Assembly (NCBI RefSeq): GCF_001280065.1
Contig: NZ_LGEA01000099.1
Span: 121,928-185,927, forward strand
DNA from: Streptomyces sp. NRRL B-1140
GTDB taxonomy: Bacteria; Actinomycetota; Actinomycetes; Streptomycetales; Streptomycetaceae
Length of the DNA: 64,000 bases
Direction: 5' to 3'
Of this stretch, positions 42,383 to 51,038 are shown in pieces. How positions within the stretch are numbered: the first letter of the stretch is position 1; each line of letters begins with the position of its first letter. Both the position numbers and the translations under genes were made by a program. Under the pieces are notes generated by a model. That model saw nothing but the letters and a program-made list of their open reading frames with translations, was not told the DNA's origin and made no database searches.

Positions 42383-43363
42383 TCAGTACGCGGCGAGCCG
42401 GCGCACCTCCGTGACGATCTTGTCGACGGTGGGAATGACCTGCTCCTCCAGTGCGTCCGCGAACGGCAGCGGGACGCACTCCCCCGCCACCCGCCGCACC
42501 GGCGCGTCCAGCAGGCCGAATCCCTCGTCGGCGACGACCGAGACGACGGTGGCGCCCCAGCCGCCCTGGTACGGGTTCTCCTCCACGGTGACGAGCCGGG
42601 AGGTCTTGCGCAGCGAGGCGAGGACGGTCGCGGCGTCGAGCGGGACCAGGCTGCGCAGGTCCACCACTTCGGCCTCGATGTCCTCCCCTGCCAGGACGTC
42701 GGCGGCCTTGAGGGCCAGGGGGACCGTGGAGGCGAGCGCGACGAGCGTGATGTCGCCGCCCTCGCGGACGACCGCGGCCCGGCCCAGCTCGACGACGTGA
42801 TCGGGTGGGGGCGGCGGGCCCTTGGCCGCCAACAGTCCCTTGTGCTCGAAGAAGACCACCGGGTCGTCGCTGCGGATCGCCGCGGCCAGCATGCCGACGA
42901 CGTCGGCGGGTGTCGCCGGCGCCGCCACCTTGAGCCCGGGGACGGTCAGGGCCCAGTTCTCGGTGGCCTGGGAGTGCTGCGCGCCGAAGCCGAGTCCGCC
43001 GCCGTTGGCGGTGCGCACGACGAGGGGCACGGTCACCTGGCCGCCGGTCATGTAGCGCACCTTGGGGATCTCGTTGGCGAGGTAGTCCCAGCAGCAGGCC
43101 AGGAAGTCGGAGAACATGATCTCCGCGACGGGCCGCATCCCGGTCATGGCGGCGCCCATCGCCGCTCCCACGATGGCCTGTTCGGAGATGGGCGTGTCCC
43201 ACACGCGCTCGGGTCCGAACTCCTCCAGCAGGCCCGAGGTCGTCTTGAACACCCCTCCGGCGGCGCCGATGTCCTCCCCGAGGCACACCACCGACGCGTC
43301 CCGCCGCATCTCGCGGGCGATGCCCTCGGCCACCGCGTCCCGGTAGGTGATCACGTCCGCCAT
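42383..43363 (-). CDS. 2-oxoacid dehydrogenase E1 component, beta subunit
   Basis: The 326-residue protein matches PdhB/AcoB-type transketolase-like subunits: ITYRDAVAEGIAREM, CLGEDIGAAGGVFKTT, DTPISEQAIVGAAMGAAMTGMRPVAEIMFSDF, SQATENWALTVPGLKVAAPATPADV, and VDLRSLVPLDAATVLASLRKT with VTVEENP. Paired with the alpha subunit, it decarboxylates a 2-oxoacid or cleaves acetoin using thiamine diphosphate. Its start overlaps the alpha-subunit stop by 13 bp. No E2 or E3 gene is in this operon. Confidence 0.9.
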   Translation of the reverse strand: MADVITYRDAVAEGIAREMRRDASVVCLGEDIGAAGGVFKTTSGLLEEFGPERVWDTPISEQAIVGAAMGAAMTGMRPVAEIMFSDFLACCWDYLANEIPKVRYMTGGQVTVPLVVRTANGGGLGFGAQHSQATENWALTVPGLKVAAPATPADVVGMLAAAIRSDDPVVFFEHKGLLAAKGPPPPPDHVVELGRAAVVREGGDITLVALASTVPLALKAADVLAGEDIEAEVVDLRSLVPLDAATVLASLRKTSRLVTVEENPYQGGWGATVVSVVADEGFGLLDAPVRRVAGECVPLPFADALEEQVIPTVDKIVTEVRRLAAY

Positions 43364-44328
43364 GTGGCACCTCCGTCCGCCCACACGTCCGTCAGTGCCT
43401 CACGCGGATCGGGCGGCGGGGCGGCCTTGGCGGCCTCCACGGCCCGCTCCACCACGGCCCGGGCCCGCCCGTCGGCCCCGGCGACCGTCTCCGCACTCAC
43501 CCCGAGCTCGGCCAGGCGCCCCCGGGCGAGGTCCAGCGGGTCGTGCTTCAGCCAGCGTTCGACCTCCTCGGCCGGACGGTAGGCCGCCGGGTCGGAGCGG
43601 CTGTGCCCGAAGTGGCGGTAGGTCTCGGCCTCCAGCACGGCGGGCCCGTCCCCGGCCCGGGCACGCCGTGCGAGCCGCCCCACCGCCTCCTCGACCGCCA
43701 CGACGTCGTTGCCGTCGACGACCTCGCCCGGGATGCCGTGGGCGGGGGCCCGGTCGGCAGCGGGGCGGGGCACGGCCGTGACGTCGGCGATCGGCGTGTA
43801 CTCCATGTACAGGTTGTTCTCGCACACGAACAGCACCGGCAGCTTCCACACGGCGGCCAGGTTGAGCGACTCGTGGAAGGCCCCGATGTTCGTCGCGCCA
43901 TCACCGAAGAAGGCGACCGCCAGTTGCTCGGTGCCCCGCAGCCGGGCCGACCAGGCGGCGCCCACCGCCATCGGGAGATGGGCGCCGACGACGGCGTACG
44001 AGCCGAGCATGCCGGTGGCCGCCTTGGTCAGGTGCATGGAGCCGCCCTTGGCCCGGCAGAGCCCGGTCGCCCGGCTCATCAGCTCGGCGAGGCACTCCTC
44101 GGGGGTGGCGCCCCGGGCGAGGGCGTGGTGGTGGCCCCGGTAGGTGGCGAACACGTAGTCGTCCGGGCGCAGGGCGGCGCTCGCGCCCACGGCGATCGCC
44201 TCCTGCCCGGCGGCGAGGTGCGTGGTCCCCTTCACCAGTTGCTGCAGGAACAGGTCGTGGGCGGCCTTCTCCGTCCGGCGGATGACGGTCATCCGCTCGT
44301 ACCGGTCGAGGAGCGCGGTGGCGTCCAT
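43351..44328 (-). CDS. 2-oxoacid dehydrogenase E1 component, alpha subunit
   Basis: The 325-residue protein has the E1-alpha ThDP motif FFGDGATNIGAFHESLNLAAVWKLPVLFVCENN, GHHHALARGATPEECLAEL and GSMHLTK. YRHFGHSRSDPAAYRP carries the catalytic His and phosphorylation-loop region. The sequence is closest in style to acetoin or branched-chain type E1. It starts directly on the M24 stop (TGATG) and overlaps the beta-subunit gene by 13 bp. Without E2/E3 here it must borrow them or act as a simple decarboxylase/ligase. Confidence 0.9.
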   Translation of the reverse strand: MDATALLDRYERMTVIRRTEKAAHDLFLQQLVKGTTHLAAGQEAIAVGASAALRPDDYVFATYRGHHHALARGATPEECLAELMSRATGLCRAKGGSMHLTKAATGMLGSYAVVGAHLPMAVGAAWSARLRGTEQLAVAFFGDGATNIGAFHESLNLAAVWKLPVLFVCENNLYMEYTPIADVTAVPRPAADRAPAHGIPGEVVDGNDVVAVEEAVGRLARRARAGDGPAVLEAETYRHFGHSRSDPAAYRPAEEVERWLKHDPLDLARGRLAELGVSAETVAGADGRARAVVERAVEAAKAAPPPDPREALTDVWADGGATWRT

Positions 44329-45803
44329 CAGCGGTCCCCGTGGCTCGTCCGCCGACGCTCCCCGGTGTGCGCGTGTGAGCGCTCCCCGGTGTCCGCGCGT
44401 GAGCCGTGCCCGGTGTCCGCGTGCGCGCGCTCCCGGGTGGCCGCGGGTGAGCGGTCCTCAGTGACGGGGTCCGGCCGCACGCGGTCCCCCGTGTTGAGGT
44501 GGGACTGCGCCTCGCGCCGGGTGTTCAGTTCTCCGCCCACCGTCCAGTACTTGTGCCCGGCCACCAGCAGTTCCTCCGCGGGGAACTTGGTGATGACCTC
44601 GCAGCCCGCGGCGGTGACGACCAGTTCCTCCTCGATCCGGGCGGCGGACCAGCCGTCGGCGGCCGGCCAGTACGTCTCCAGTGCGAACACCATGCCCTCT
44701 TTCAGGACCTCGGGGTGGTCGAGGGAGACCAGACGGCTGAAGATCGGCTTCTCCCAGATCGACAGGCCGACGCCGTGGCCGTACTGGAGGGCGAAGGCGG
44801 CGGTCTCGTCGGCGAAGCCGAACTCCTCGGCGCGCGGCCAGACCCGCACGATGTCGGCGGTGGTGGCGCCCGGCCGGACCAGGGCGATCGCCTCGTCCAT
44901 GTACGCCCGGCAGCGCACGTACGCGTCCCGCTGCGCCCGCGACGCGCTGCCCACGGCGAACGTGCGGTAGTAGCAGGTGCGGTAGCCGAGGTGGCTGTGC
45001 AGGATGTCGAAGAAGGCGGGGTCGCCGGGGCGGACCAGGCGGTCGCTGTAGACGTGCGGATGCGGTGAACAGCGCTCGCCCGAGATGGCGTTGACCCCTT
45101 CGACGTACTCGCTGCCGAGGTCGTACAGCACCTTGCTGACCACGCCGACGCACTCGTTCTCGCGCACCCCCGGGCGCAGGTACCCGTACAGCTCCTCGTA
45201 GGCCGCGTCGACCATGGCGCAGGCCTGGGTGAGCAGGGCGATCTCGTCGCCGGTCTTGATGCGGCGGGCCTCCAGGAACACCTGCTGCCCGTCGACGACG
45301 TCGATGCCCTCGGCGCGCAGCGCGGCGAGGACCGGCATCTCGGCGACGTCGACGCCGAGGGGTTCGCCCGCGAGCCCGTGCCCGCGCAGCTCGGCGGCGA
45401 TCTTGGCCGCCACGTCCTCGGCGATCCCGGCGTCCGGGTGGAAGGCGCCGCGTAGGGTGGAGATGCCGGCCCGGGCGCCGGTGGGCGGTCCACCGCCGCC
45501 GTCGCCGTAGTCGAGCCACGGGTTGTACAGCTGGTGGTGACGGGCCGCGGAGCCGAAGTCCCAGACGACCGGTTCGCCGTCGCGGACCAGCAGGGCGAAG
45601 CGGATCAGCTTGTCCATCGCCCAGGTGCCGATGTGCGTGGCCGTCATGTAGCGGATGTTGGCGAAGTCGAAGCTGAGCACCGCGCCGAGCTCCGAGCGGT
45701 TCAGGGATTCGTGCAGCCGGGCCAGCCGCTGTCCCCGCAGCCGGTCCAGGTCGATGCGCTCTTCCCAGTCGACGGCGTTGGGGCCGTATGTGCGGATCGC
45801 CAT
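44328..45803 (-). CDS. M24-family (creatinase/aminopeptidase P fold) hydrolase with a repeat tail
   Basis: The 491-residue protein has a creatinase-like N-domain (LGAVLSFDFANIRYMTATHIGTWAMDKLIRF) and a pita-bread catalytic domain. RPGDPAFFDILHSHLGYRTCYYRTFAVG supplies Asp ligands (with an altered spacing), ALQYGHGVGLSIWEKP the metal His, and GMVFALETYW and RIEEELVVT the Glu ligands. Such enzymes cleave Xaa-Pro, creatine, ectoine or related C-N bonds. The last 40 residues consist of four octads (ERAHADTG, HGSRADTG, ERSHAHTG, ERRRTSHG) encoded by 24-bp repeats, absent from ordinary M24 proteins. The start at 45803 is favoured over 45818 by homology. Confidence 0.85.
   Translation of the reverse strand: MAIRTYGPNAVDWEERIDLDRLRGQRLARLHESLNRSELGAVLSFDFANIRYMTATHIGTWAMDKLIRFALLVRDGEPVVWDFGSAARHHQLYNPWLDYGDGGGGPPTGARAGISTLRGAFHPDAGIAEDVAAKIAAELRGHGLAGEPLGVDVAEMPVLAALRAEGIDVVDGQQVFLEARRIKTGDEIALLTQACAMVDAAYEELYGYLRPGVRENECVGVVSKVLYDLGSEYVEGVNAISGERCSPHPHVYSDRLVRPGDPAFFDILHSHLGYRTCYYRTFAVGSASRAQRDAYVRCRAYMDEAIALVRPGATTADIVRVWPRAEEFGFADETAAFALQYGHGVGLSIWEKPIFSRLVSLDHPEVLKEGMVFALETYWPAADGWSAARIEEELVVTAAGCEVITKFPAEELLVAGHKYWTVGGELNTRREAQSHLNTGDRVRPDPVTEDRSPAATRERAHADTGHGSRADTGERSHAHTGERRRTSHGDR
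44356..44451. repeat. Four 24-bp tandem repeats in the M24 gene
   Basis: Units at 44356-44379, 44380-44403, 44404-44427 and 44428-44451 each resemble CGCTCCCCGGTGTCCGCGTG followed by TGAG. They encode octapeptide repeats in the reading frame of the M24 gene. The repeats are imperfect but keep exactly 24 bp. Confidence 0.8.
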
Positions 45804-45855
45804 GGCGACCACCCCCACTTCGGAGTGAACGCCCGTGCGCGATGGGTGTCAAGCG

Positions 45856-46602
45856 TCACTGAACATCGCCGGACACGAACCAGACGCCCACCGCCGGTAC
45901 CTCTCCATCGTTGCGGTAACGGTGGGGGGTCGTCGACTCGAAGCAGACGGAATCGCCCGGCCGCAGCGTGTACTCCTCGAAGGCGAGGGTGAGGATCAGC
46001 TCGCCGGAGGTCAGATAGCCGTACTCGGTGCCGGGATGCCGCATCAGCGCTCCCGAGCCGGAGGAGGAGCCGCCGGGCCGGTACGTCACCAGCAGGAAGT
46101 CCGTCTCCGCGCCCGGCACCCTCCCGAGCCGCTCCCACACCACCCCCGAGTCCAGCTCCAGCCTCTCGCGCCCGCCCGCGGCCACCAGCGGCCCGATCCG
46201 CCGCCCGGGCCCGGCGGCGAACGCGGCGAGGGCCGGCGGCCCGGCGGGAGACGCAGTCACGGGAGCCGCGGCGGAGGAGGACTCGGCGGAGGAGGACTCG
46301 GCGACGCGGGACGCGGTGTGCTGCACCGCCCCGGCGCCCTCCCCGGCCCCCTCCCGCAGACTCTGGCGGATCATCGTCTGCGCAGTCTTCCGGGCGTCGA
46401 AGAGCGACTCCACGGAGATCCCCAGCGTCGTGGTGATCGCGTACAGCGTGCTGACGGACGGCTGGCTCTTGCCGGTCTCGATCTGCGACACGAGACTCGC
46501 CGACACCCCGATCTCCCGGGCCAGCGCGCGCAGGCTCGTCCCGCGCTCCAGGCGCGCCTGCCGGATGCGTGCGCCGACGGGCGGCACGACGGCGGGGGGC
46601 AC
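45856..46602 (-). CDS. XRE-family regulator with C-terminal cupin
   Basis: The 248-residue protein has a Cro/CI helix-turn-helix at about 10-65 (IRQARLERGTSLRALAREIGVSASLVSQIETGKSQPSVSTLYAI) and a cupin sensor at about 175-245 (RHPGTEYGYLTSGELILTLAFEEYTLRPGDSVCFESTTPHRYRN). A low-complexity Ala/Ser linker with a repeated AESSSAESSSA separates them. This is the PuuR/SutR-like architecture that senses small amines or acids. AGAGGAG precedes the GTG. It is first in the leftward operon and probably its regulator. Confidence 0.88.
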   Translation of the reverse strand: MPPAVVPPVGARIRQARLERGTSLRALAREIGVSASLVSQIETGKSQPSVSTLYAITTTLGISVESLFDARKTAQTMIRQSLREGAGEGAGAVQHTASRVAESSSAESSSAAAPVTASPAGPPALAAFAAGPGRRIGPLVAAGGRERLELDSGVVWERLGRVPGAETDFLLVTYRPGGSSSGSGALMRHPGTEYGYLTSGELILTLAFEEYTLRPGDSVCFESTTPHRYRNDGEVPAVGVWFVSGDVQ

Positions 46603-46643
46603 GGGCGGCTCCTCTGCTGGGGGGAGACGTGCATGTGTGCAGC

Positions 46644-46652
46644 TTCATTGAA
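46644..46652. promoter_or_regulatory. Small dyad upstream of the XRE-cupin gene
   Basis: TTCATTGAA is a short palindrome about 40 bp upstream of the XRE-cupin start, in the 193-bp divergent gap, in an otherwise GC-rich stretch. It could be an operator, but one copy is weak evidence. Confidence 0.25.
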
Positions 46653-46795
46653 CAGCGCGTGCGAGCCCTGACGCCAGAGCCCCGGCGTGCCCGGCCTTCC
46701 GGCGGCGCTCACCCGAACGGTCCGACGCCGGTGGTGGGCCGCCGGTGGCGGTGGTGCGCTGAGGGCACGCGTCACGTTCTCAGGAGGCACTCCCG

Positions 46796-47611
46796 ATGGC
46801 CCGTCGTCCGTCCAGGCTCGTCCGCGTCCTGTCCTCCTCGCTGGCGGCGGGCACGCTGCTCGGCACCGCCGCCTGCTCGGACGACGGCGGCGCCGAGGGC
46901 TCGCGGGTCTCGGGCGTCACCGCGTCCCAGGTCGCCGGGATGCGGCAGACCCCCTCCCCCACCACCACCCTCTCCACCGACGCCGCGCGCACCGCGCTGA
47001 TCACCGAGGCGGACATCGAGGACGACTGGACGCAGGTCAAGGACACGGAAGCGGAGAACTGGCACGACAGCCTCCTCATCGGCACGGTCGACGTGTCGGA
47101 CTTCGTGTCCGGCAAGGCCCAGGCGGCCGACTGCCGGCGGCTCATGGACTCCCTGTTCGACGACGATCTGCTGGGCAGGCCGTCGGGCGCGTCCGAGCTG
47201 CGCGGCTTCGTGCAGGGCGACTCCCGCCTGCTGTACCAGGTCGCCTCCTACGACCGGACCGATCCGCAGGACTCCCTGAACTGGATGGCGACCCTGCCGG
47301 AGAAGTGCGACCAGTTCACCGTGACCGACGGCAAGGACAAGCGCACCGTCCAGGTCATCGAGACCTCGGTGCCCAAGGTGGGCGACGCCCGGCAGGGACT
47401 GCGCGTGACGGTGCAGGGCTCGGCCGGCGGCGACGACGCCACCCTGACCCTGGACGTCGCCGCCGTACGGGTCGGCGACGACGCGATCACCGTGACGGCG
47501 GGCGGGCTGGACGGAGGCGAGGACGACTCCATGAAGCAGGCGGTGCAACAGGGCACCCAGCGGCTGGAGGACGTCCTGGCCGGGAAGTCACCCGCCGCGA
47601 GCCCCACGTAA
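46796..47611 (+). CDS. Secreted lipoprotein of unknown function
   Basis: The 271-residue protein has a lipoprotein signal (LLGTAAC, Cys27) and an extracellular domain starting near 60 (RTALITEADIEDDWTQV). The pattern of alpha/beta segments with two further Cys (ADCRRLMDSLF, EKCDQFTV) resembles the PknH-like sensor domain and related actinobacterial lipoproteins. AGGAGG precedes the ATG. No partner gene is adjacent; it is divergent from the XRE-cupin operon and ends at a strong bidirectional hairpin. Confidence 0.8.
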   Translation: MARRPSRLVRVLSSSLAAGTLLGTAACSDDGGAEGSRVSGVTASQVAGMRQTPSPTTTLSTDAARTALITEADIEDDWTQVKDTEAENWHDSLLIGTVDVSDFVSGKAQAADCRRLMDSLFDDDLLGRPSGASELRGFVQGDSRLLYQVASYDRTDPQDSLNWMATLPEKCDQFTVTDGKDKRTVQVIETSVPKVGDARQGLRVTVQGSAGGDDATLTLDVAAVRVGDDAITVTAGGLDGGEDDSMKQAVQQGTQRLEDVLAGKSPAASPT

Positions 47612-47683
47612 GGGCTGTCTCTCCAACCGGGGTTGCCGCGGCCCGGCCCGGCAGTGCCGCCCTGGGCCTGATAGGTCAAGACG

Positions 47684-47721
47684 CGGCGCCCCGCTGCCCG
47701 CATGCGGGCAGCGGGGCGCCG
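47684..47721. terminator. 38-bp perfect palindrome, bidirectional terminator
   Basis: CGGCGCCCCGCTGCCCGCA (47684-47702) is followed without a gap by its exact complement. It lies midway between the convergent lipoprotein and small secreted protein genes and has no U-tract. Confidence 0.75.
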
Positions 47722-47759
47722 AGGGAGCCGGGCGATCCTCTGCGGACCGCTCGCGGGTA

Positions 47760-47960
47760 TCAGCGCGTGATCCCGTAGTGCCTCAGGATGCCTTCCGCTA
47801 CTGCCACGAGCTCGCTGAGGCCGGGCCCGGTGGGGCCGTCGGCGCGAGTGGCCGAGCCCTCCGGCTTCTGCTGGGTGGGGATGGGTGCGGCGTGGGCGGC
47901 CGGGCTGACCAGGGCGAGGGCGGCGGCGGTGAGCGCGGCGGCCGAAATGATCTTCTTCAT
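47760..47960 (-). CDS. Small secreted protein
   Basis: The 66-residue product has a clear Sec signal peptide (MKKIISAAALTAAALALVSP then AAHA) with an AHA-type cleavage site, leaving about 41 residues: APIPTQQKPEGSATRADGPT followed by GPGLSELVAVAEGILRHYG and ITR. The mature part is half disordered and half an amphipathic helix. Streptomyces encode many such tiny secreted proteins, mostly without known roles. The in-frame ATG 57 bases earlier would spoil the signal, so the MKK start is chosen. Confidence 0.7.
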   Translation of the reverse strand: MKKIISAAALTAAALALVSPAAHAAPIPTQQKPEGSATRADGPTGPGLSELVAVAEGILRHYGITR

Positions 47961-48057
47961 GCTCTGCAAACGAGCCCAGCGGGTGCAGGGCACGGGCGGT
48001 GCGCCCGATCGGCCCACTCCGGACGTACCGCCGAGCCGGTCCGGGAATCCGCCTGGT

Positions 48058-49044
48058 TCAACCGTCGATGGTGGCCAGCCAGGCGGTCAGCAGGCGGTTG
48101 ACCTCGTGGGGGCGTTCCTGCTGGATCCAGTGGCCGCAGCCGTCCAGGACGTGGGACGCGGACAGAGCGGGGAGGGTCGTGGGGTAGGCGTCGATGGCGT
48201 CGGACATCCAGGTGGTGGAGGCGTCCAGTGCGCCGCCGATGAACAGGGACGGCTGCTTGACAGGCGCTTCGCGGTAGGGGGCGAGGTCTTCCCAGTCCCG
48301 GTCCATGTTGCGGTAGCGGTTGAGTGCGCCGGTGATCCCCGTGCGCTCGAACTCTCCGGCGTAGAAGTCGAGATCGTCCTCGCTCAACCAGGCCGGGAGC
48401 GGGCCGGTGGGAAAGCGGTCGCGCAACCGGCGTCCCGGGGCGACGAAGTGCGGGTCGGGCTCGCCCTCGGCCGGCATGGTGTCGGCGGACAGGGCCGAGT
48501 AGAAGCCCGCGAGCCAGCCCCGGACATCGGGTTCGATCTCCGCCTCGGCGCGGCCGGGCTCCTGGAAGTAGGAGACGTAGAACTCCTGCTCGGGGCCGCC
48601 GATCCGGCCGAAGATGTCGGTCGGGCGGGGACCGCCGGGCGGCGCGTACGGGACGCTCAGCAAGCCCACGGCGCGGAAGACTCCGGGGTGAAGCAGGGCG
48701 GAGGCGGCGGCGATGTTGGAGCCCCAGTCGTGGCCGACGACCACCGCGCATTCCTCGCCGAGGGCGCGCACGACGGCGACGTTGTCCTCCACCAGTTGGA
48801 GCATGCGGTAGGCATCGGTCGCCGCGGGCCTGGAGGAGCGGCCGTAGCCGCGTACGTCGATCGCCACCGCCCGGTACCCCGCCGCGGCGAGAGCCGGGAG
48901 TTGGCGGCGCCAGGAGTACCAGGACTCGGGGAAGCCGTGCACCAGCAGGACCAGCGGTCCGGCGCCCTGCTCGGCCAGGTGCAGGCGTCCGGCCGGGGCC
49001 TCGACGACGCGGTGGCGGAGTGCTCCTGTCGGCTCGGATCGCAT
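48058..49044 (-). CDS. Alpha/beta hydrolase, epoxide hydrolase-like
   Basis: The 328-residue protein has the oxyanion motif HGFPESWYSWRRQ near 36, the nucleophile elbow VVVGHDWGSNIAA with Asp near 105, YFQEPGRAEAEIEP and the cap-domain EFERTGITGALNRYRNMDRDWE. The final catalytic His lies in LDGCGHWIQQERP. Asp at the nucleophile and the conserved cap Tyr fit a soluble epoxide hydrolase, although haloalkane or fluoroacetate dehalogenases are relatives. GAGGAGAG precedes the ATG. Confidence 0.88.
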   Translation of the reverse strand: MRSEPTGALRHRVVEAPAGRLHLAEQGAGPLVLLVHGFPESWYSWRRQLPALAAAGYRAVAIDVRGYGRSSRPAATDAYRMLQLVEDNVAVVRALGEECAVVVGHDWGSNIAAASALLHPGVFRAVGLLSVPYAPPGGPRPTDIFGRIGGPEQEFYVSYFQEPGRAEAEIEPDVRGWLAGFYSALSADTMPAEGEPDPHFVAPGRRLRDRFPTGPLPAWLSEDDLDFYAGEFERTGITGALNRYRNMDRDWEDLAPYREAPVKQPSLFIGGALDASTTWMSDAIDAYPTTLPALSASHVLDGCGHWIQQERPHEVNRLLTAWLATIDG

Positions 49045-49215
49045 GGGCGACTCTCCTCGGTTAGCGGACGGCCGGCGGGTACCCCTCGATCATGCGGCCC
49101 GGCCGCCCCCCGGCGCGATCAGCGTTGCCGTTCCGGCAACCTGGCAGGACAGGGTGGTGAAGTGGCGCGGCAGGAGTGGCCGGTGCCAAGCCATCTGCGT
49201 GAAGGGGGCGGGACC

Positions 49216-50001
49216 ATGGTGAGAGTGCGGCTGCGCGGGCGGCGTCGGCGGGAGCGGGGCGAGTTGGTCAGCCTCCACCGGGTGGACGAGCTGCACGCCG
49301 ACCGGGGTCGTGCGCGGCGGACCGGGGTGTGCTTCATCGCGGCCGCGCGTCTTCTTGCGGCCGTCGCGGTGCTGCTGGGACTGCTGGCCGGGGCGTTGCT
49401 GTGGTGCCGGCCCGACCGGACGGGGCAGGAGCAGGCGTTGGCCACGGGCGGTGCGGCGCTGGGCTGCGGGGTGCTGTGGGTGACGGTGGTGTGGCGCGCG
49501 GCCTGCTGGCTGAGGCGCGGCATGATCACCGACAGGGATGGCGAGCCGATGGTCGTGGCCGGGCTGGAGCCGGACGATCAGGGGGAGCCCGACTGGCTGT
49601 GGAACGTGCTGCGGCTGTCGCACCTGGTGTTGCTGTGTGTCCCGCTGGCCGGGCTGGCGCTTGCGTTGGTCAGCGCGGTGATGCCTGCGGAGGCGGGAGC
49701 GTGGTCCGGCTGGGTGCGGTGGGGGATCTCCGGGTTCAGCCTGCTGATGACCGGGCTCATGGGCGGCATCATCGGTGGTCTGGCCTTCGGACTGGTGGCC
49801 TCGGGCGAGGAATGCTGGACGCCCCGCGGTGCTGTGCGGCGGCTGCTGATGTACGCGGTGCCCTTCCTGCTCGCCGTGCCGTTGCTGTCCGGTGTGCACG
49901 CCCCCTGGTCAGGTGCGCTCGCCGGTGCGGCCGCGCTCTGGCTTCTCATCGGACCGGTCAACCAGGTCGCGAAGCACATACCCGGTGTGGCCTCCGACTG
50001 A
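49216..50001 (+). CDS. Multi-pass membrane protein of unknown function
   Basis: The 261-residue protein has a basic N-terminus (VRVRLRGRRRRERGE) and six or so hydrophobic helices: VCFIAAARLLAAVAVLLGLLAGALL, GCGVLWVTVVWRAACWL, LVLLCVPLAGLALALVSAV, WGISGFSLLMTGLMGGIIGGLAFGLVA, LLMYAVPFLLAVPLL and SGALAGAAALWLLIGPV. A cytosolic acidic loop (DGEPMVVAGLEPDDQGEPDW) lies in the middle. I recognise no family. GAAGGGGG precedes the ATG. The frame is open for over 1.4 kb upstream through the opposite-strand hydrolase gene; that part is an artefact. Confidence 0.7.
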   Translation: MVRVRLRGRRRRERGELVSLHRVDELHADRGRARRTGVCFIAAARLLAAVAVLLGLLAGALLWCRPDRTGQEQALATGGAALGCGVLWVTVVWRAACWLRRGMITDRDGEPMVVAGLEPDDQGEPDWLWNVLRLSHLVLLCVPLAGLALALVSAVMPAEAGAWSGWVRWGISGFSLLMTGLMGGIIGGLAFGLVASGEECWTPRGAVRRLLMYAVPFLLAVPLLSGVHAPWSGALAGAAALWLLIGPVNQVAKHIPGVASD

Positions 50002-50182
50002 CGAGCCCCGCGCCCCGCGCGGCCGCCCCGCCGGCCCCGCTACGCCGTTCGGCACGCCGGGAAGCTCCTTTCCGGCGCGACCGCACTTCCCGCTCCGCCG
50101 TTTCCCGGGACAGCTGATCATCGGAGCGGCACAATGACGGCGATGACCGGCTTGGGTCGTGCGTGCGAGGAGAGGACGAGTC

Positions 50183-50995
50183 GTGAGTGATGTCCACACC
50201 CCTTCGGGAGGGTCGGCGAGGCTGAACACCGGTGTGGCGCACAACGCGCGCGTGTGGAACTACTGGATCGGCGGCAAGGACAACTACGAGGTCGACCAGC
50301 GGGTCGGCGAGCACGTCGCCGGCATGTTCCCGATCATCCGGGACATCGCCCGGGCGGACCGCGACTTCCTCGGCCGGGCCGTGTCGTTCCTCGCCGGCGA
50401 GCGGGGAGTGCGGCAGTTCCTCGACATCGGCACGGGACTGCCGACGGCGGACAACACCCACGAGATCGCCCAGCGGCTCGCGCCCGACTCGCGCGTCGTC
50501 TACGTCGACAACGACCCGATCGTGCTGGTGCACGCCCGCACCCTGCTCACCGGCACCCACGACGGCGCGACCGCCTACATCGACGCCGATGTGCACGACC
50601 CGGACGCCATCGTCGAACGAGCCGCGCACACCCTCGACTTCACGGAGCCCGTCGCCGTGATGATGCTGGGCATCCTCAATTTCGTCCTGGACGTCGACAA
50701 GGCCCGGGACATCGTGCGCCGGGTGATGGCCGCGGTGCCCTCCGGCAGCTTCCTGGTCCTCACCCACCCGACCTTCGACGACGACCTGGGCGGCGCGGGC
50801 CAGATCCCCGCCATGGAATTCTGGAACGAGAACGCCACTCCCCCGATCACGGCCCGCAGTGGCGCGGACATCGCCGCGTTCTTCGAGGGCCTTCGGCTGC
50901 TCGAACCGGGCATGGTGTCGTGCGGGCAGTGGCGCGCCGAGCCGGGATCGGCCGTTGTGGTACCGCAGTACGGCGCGGTGGCCGTGAAGCCCTGA
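50183..50995 (+). CDS. DUF574 SAM-dependent methyltransferase family protein
   Basis: The 270-residue protein has the DUF574 hallmarks: NTGVAHNARVWNYWIGGKDNYEVDQ, motif I FLDIGTGLPTADNTHEIAQ, VVYVDNDPIVLVHARTLLTG and MMLGILNFV. This family is very common in Streptomyces, often in many copies, and has a SAM-binding fold, but the substrates are unknown. The GTG at 50183 follows GAGAGGACGAG; the frame opens eight codons earlier. It stands 43 bp before the glutamine-synthetase-like gene and may be cotranscribed. Confidence 0.88.
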   Translation: MSDVHTPSGGSARLNTGVAHNARVWNYWIGGKDNYEVDQRVGEHVAGMFPIIRDIARADRDFLGRAVSFLAGERGVRQFLDIGTGLPTADNTHEIAQRLAPDSRVVYVDNDPIVLVHARTLLTGTHDGATAYIDADVHDPDAIVERAAHTLDFTEPVAVMMLGILNFVLDVDKARDIVRRVMAAVPSGSFLVLTHPTFDDDLGGAGQIPAMEFWNENATPPITARSGADIAAFFEGLRLLEPGMVSCGQWRAEPGSAVVVPQYGAVAVKP

Positions 50996-51038
50996 CGCCG
51001 CCCTCGTCGCCGAAGTCCCGACAACCGCGGGAGGACGC

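Noticed and set aside
44356..44451. CRISPR-like array
   Set aside because: The 24-bp units are contiguous without spacers and encode octapeptides in frame with the M24 gene.
47788..50001. A 737-codon frame running into the membrane protein
   Set aside because: The first 1.4 kb is antisense to the epoxide hydrolase. A ribosome binding site and homology-like composition place the start at 49216.
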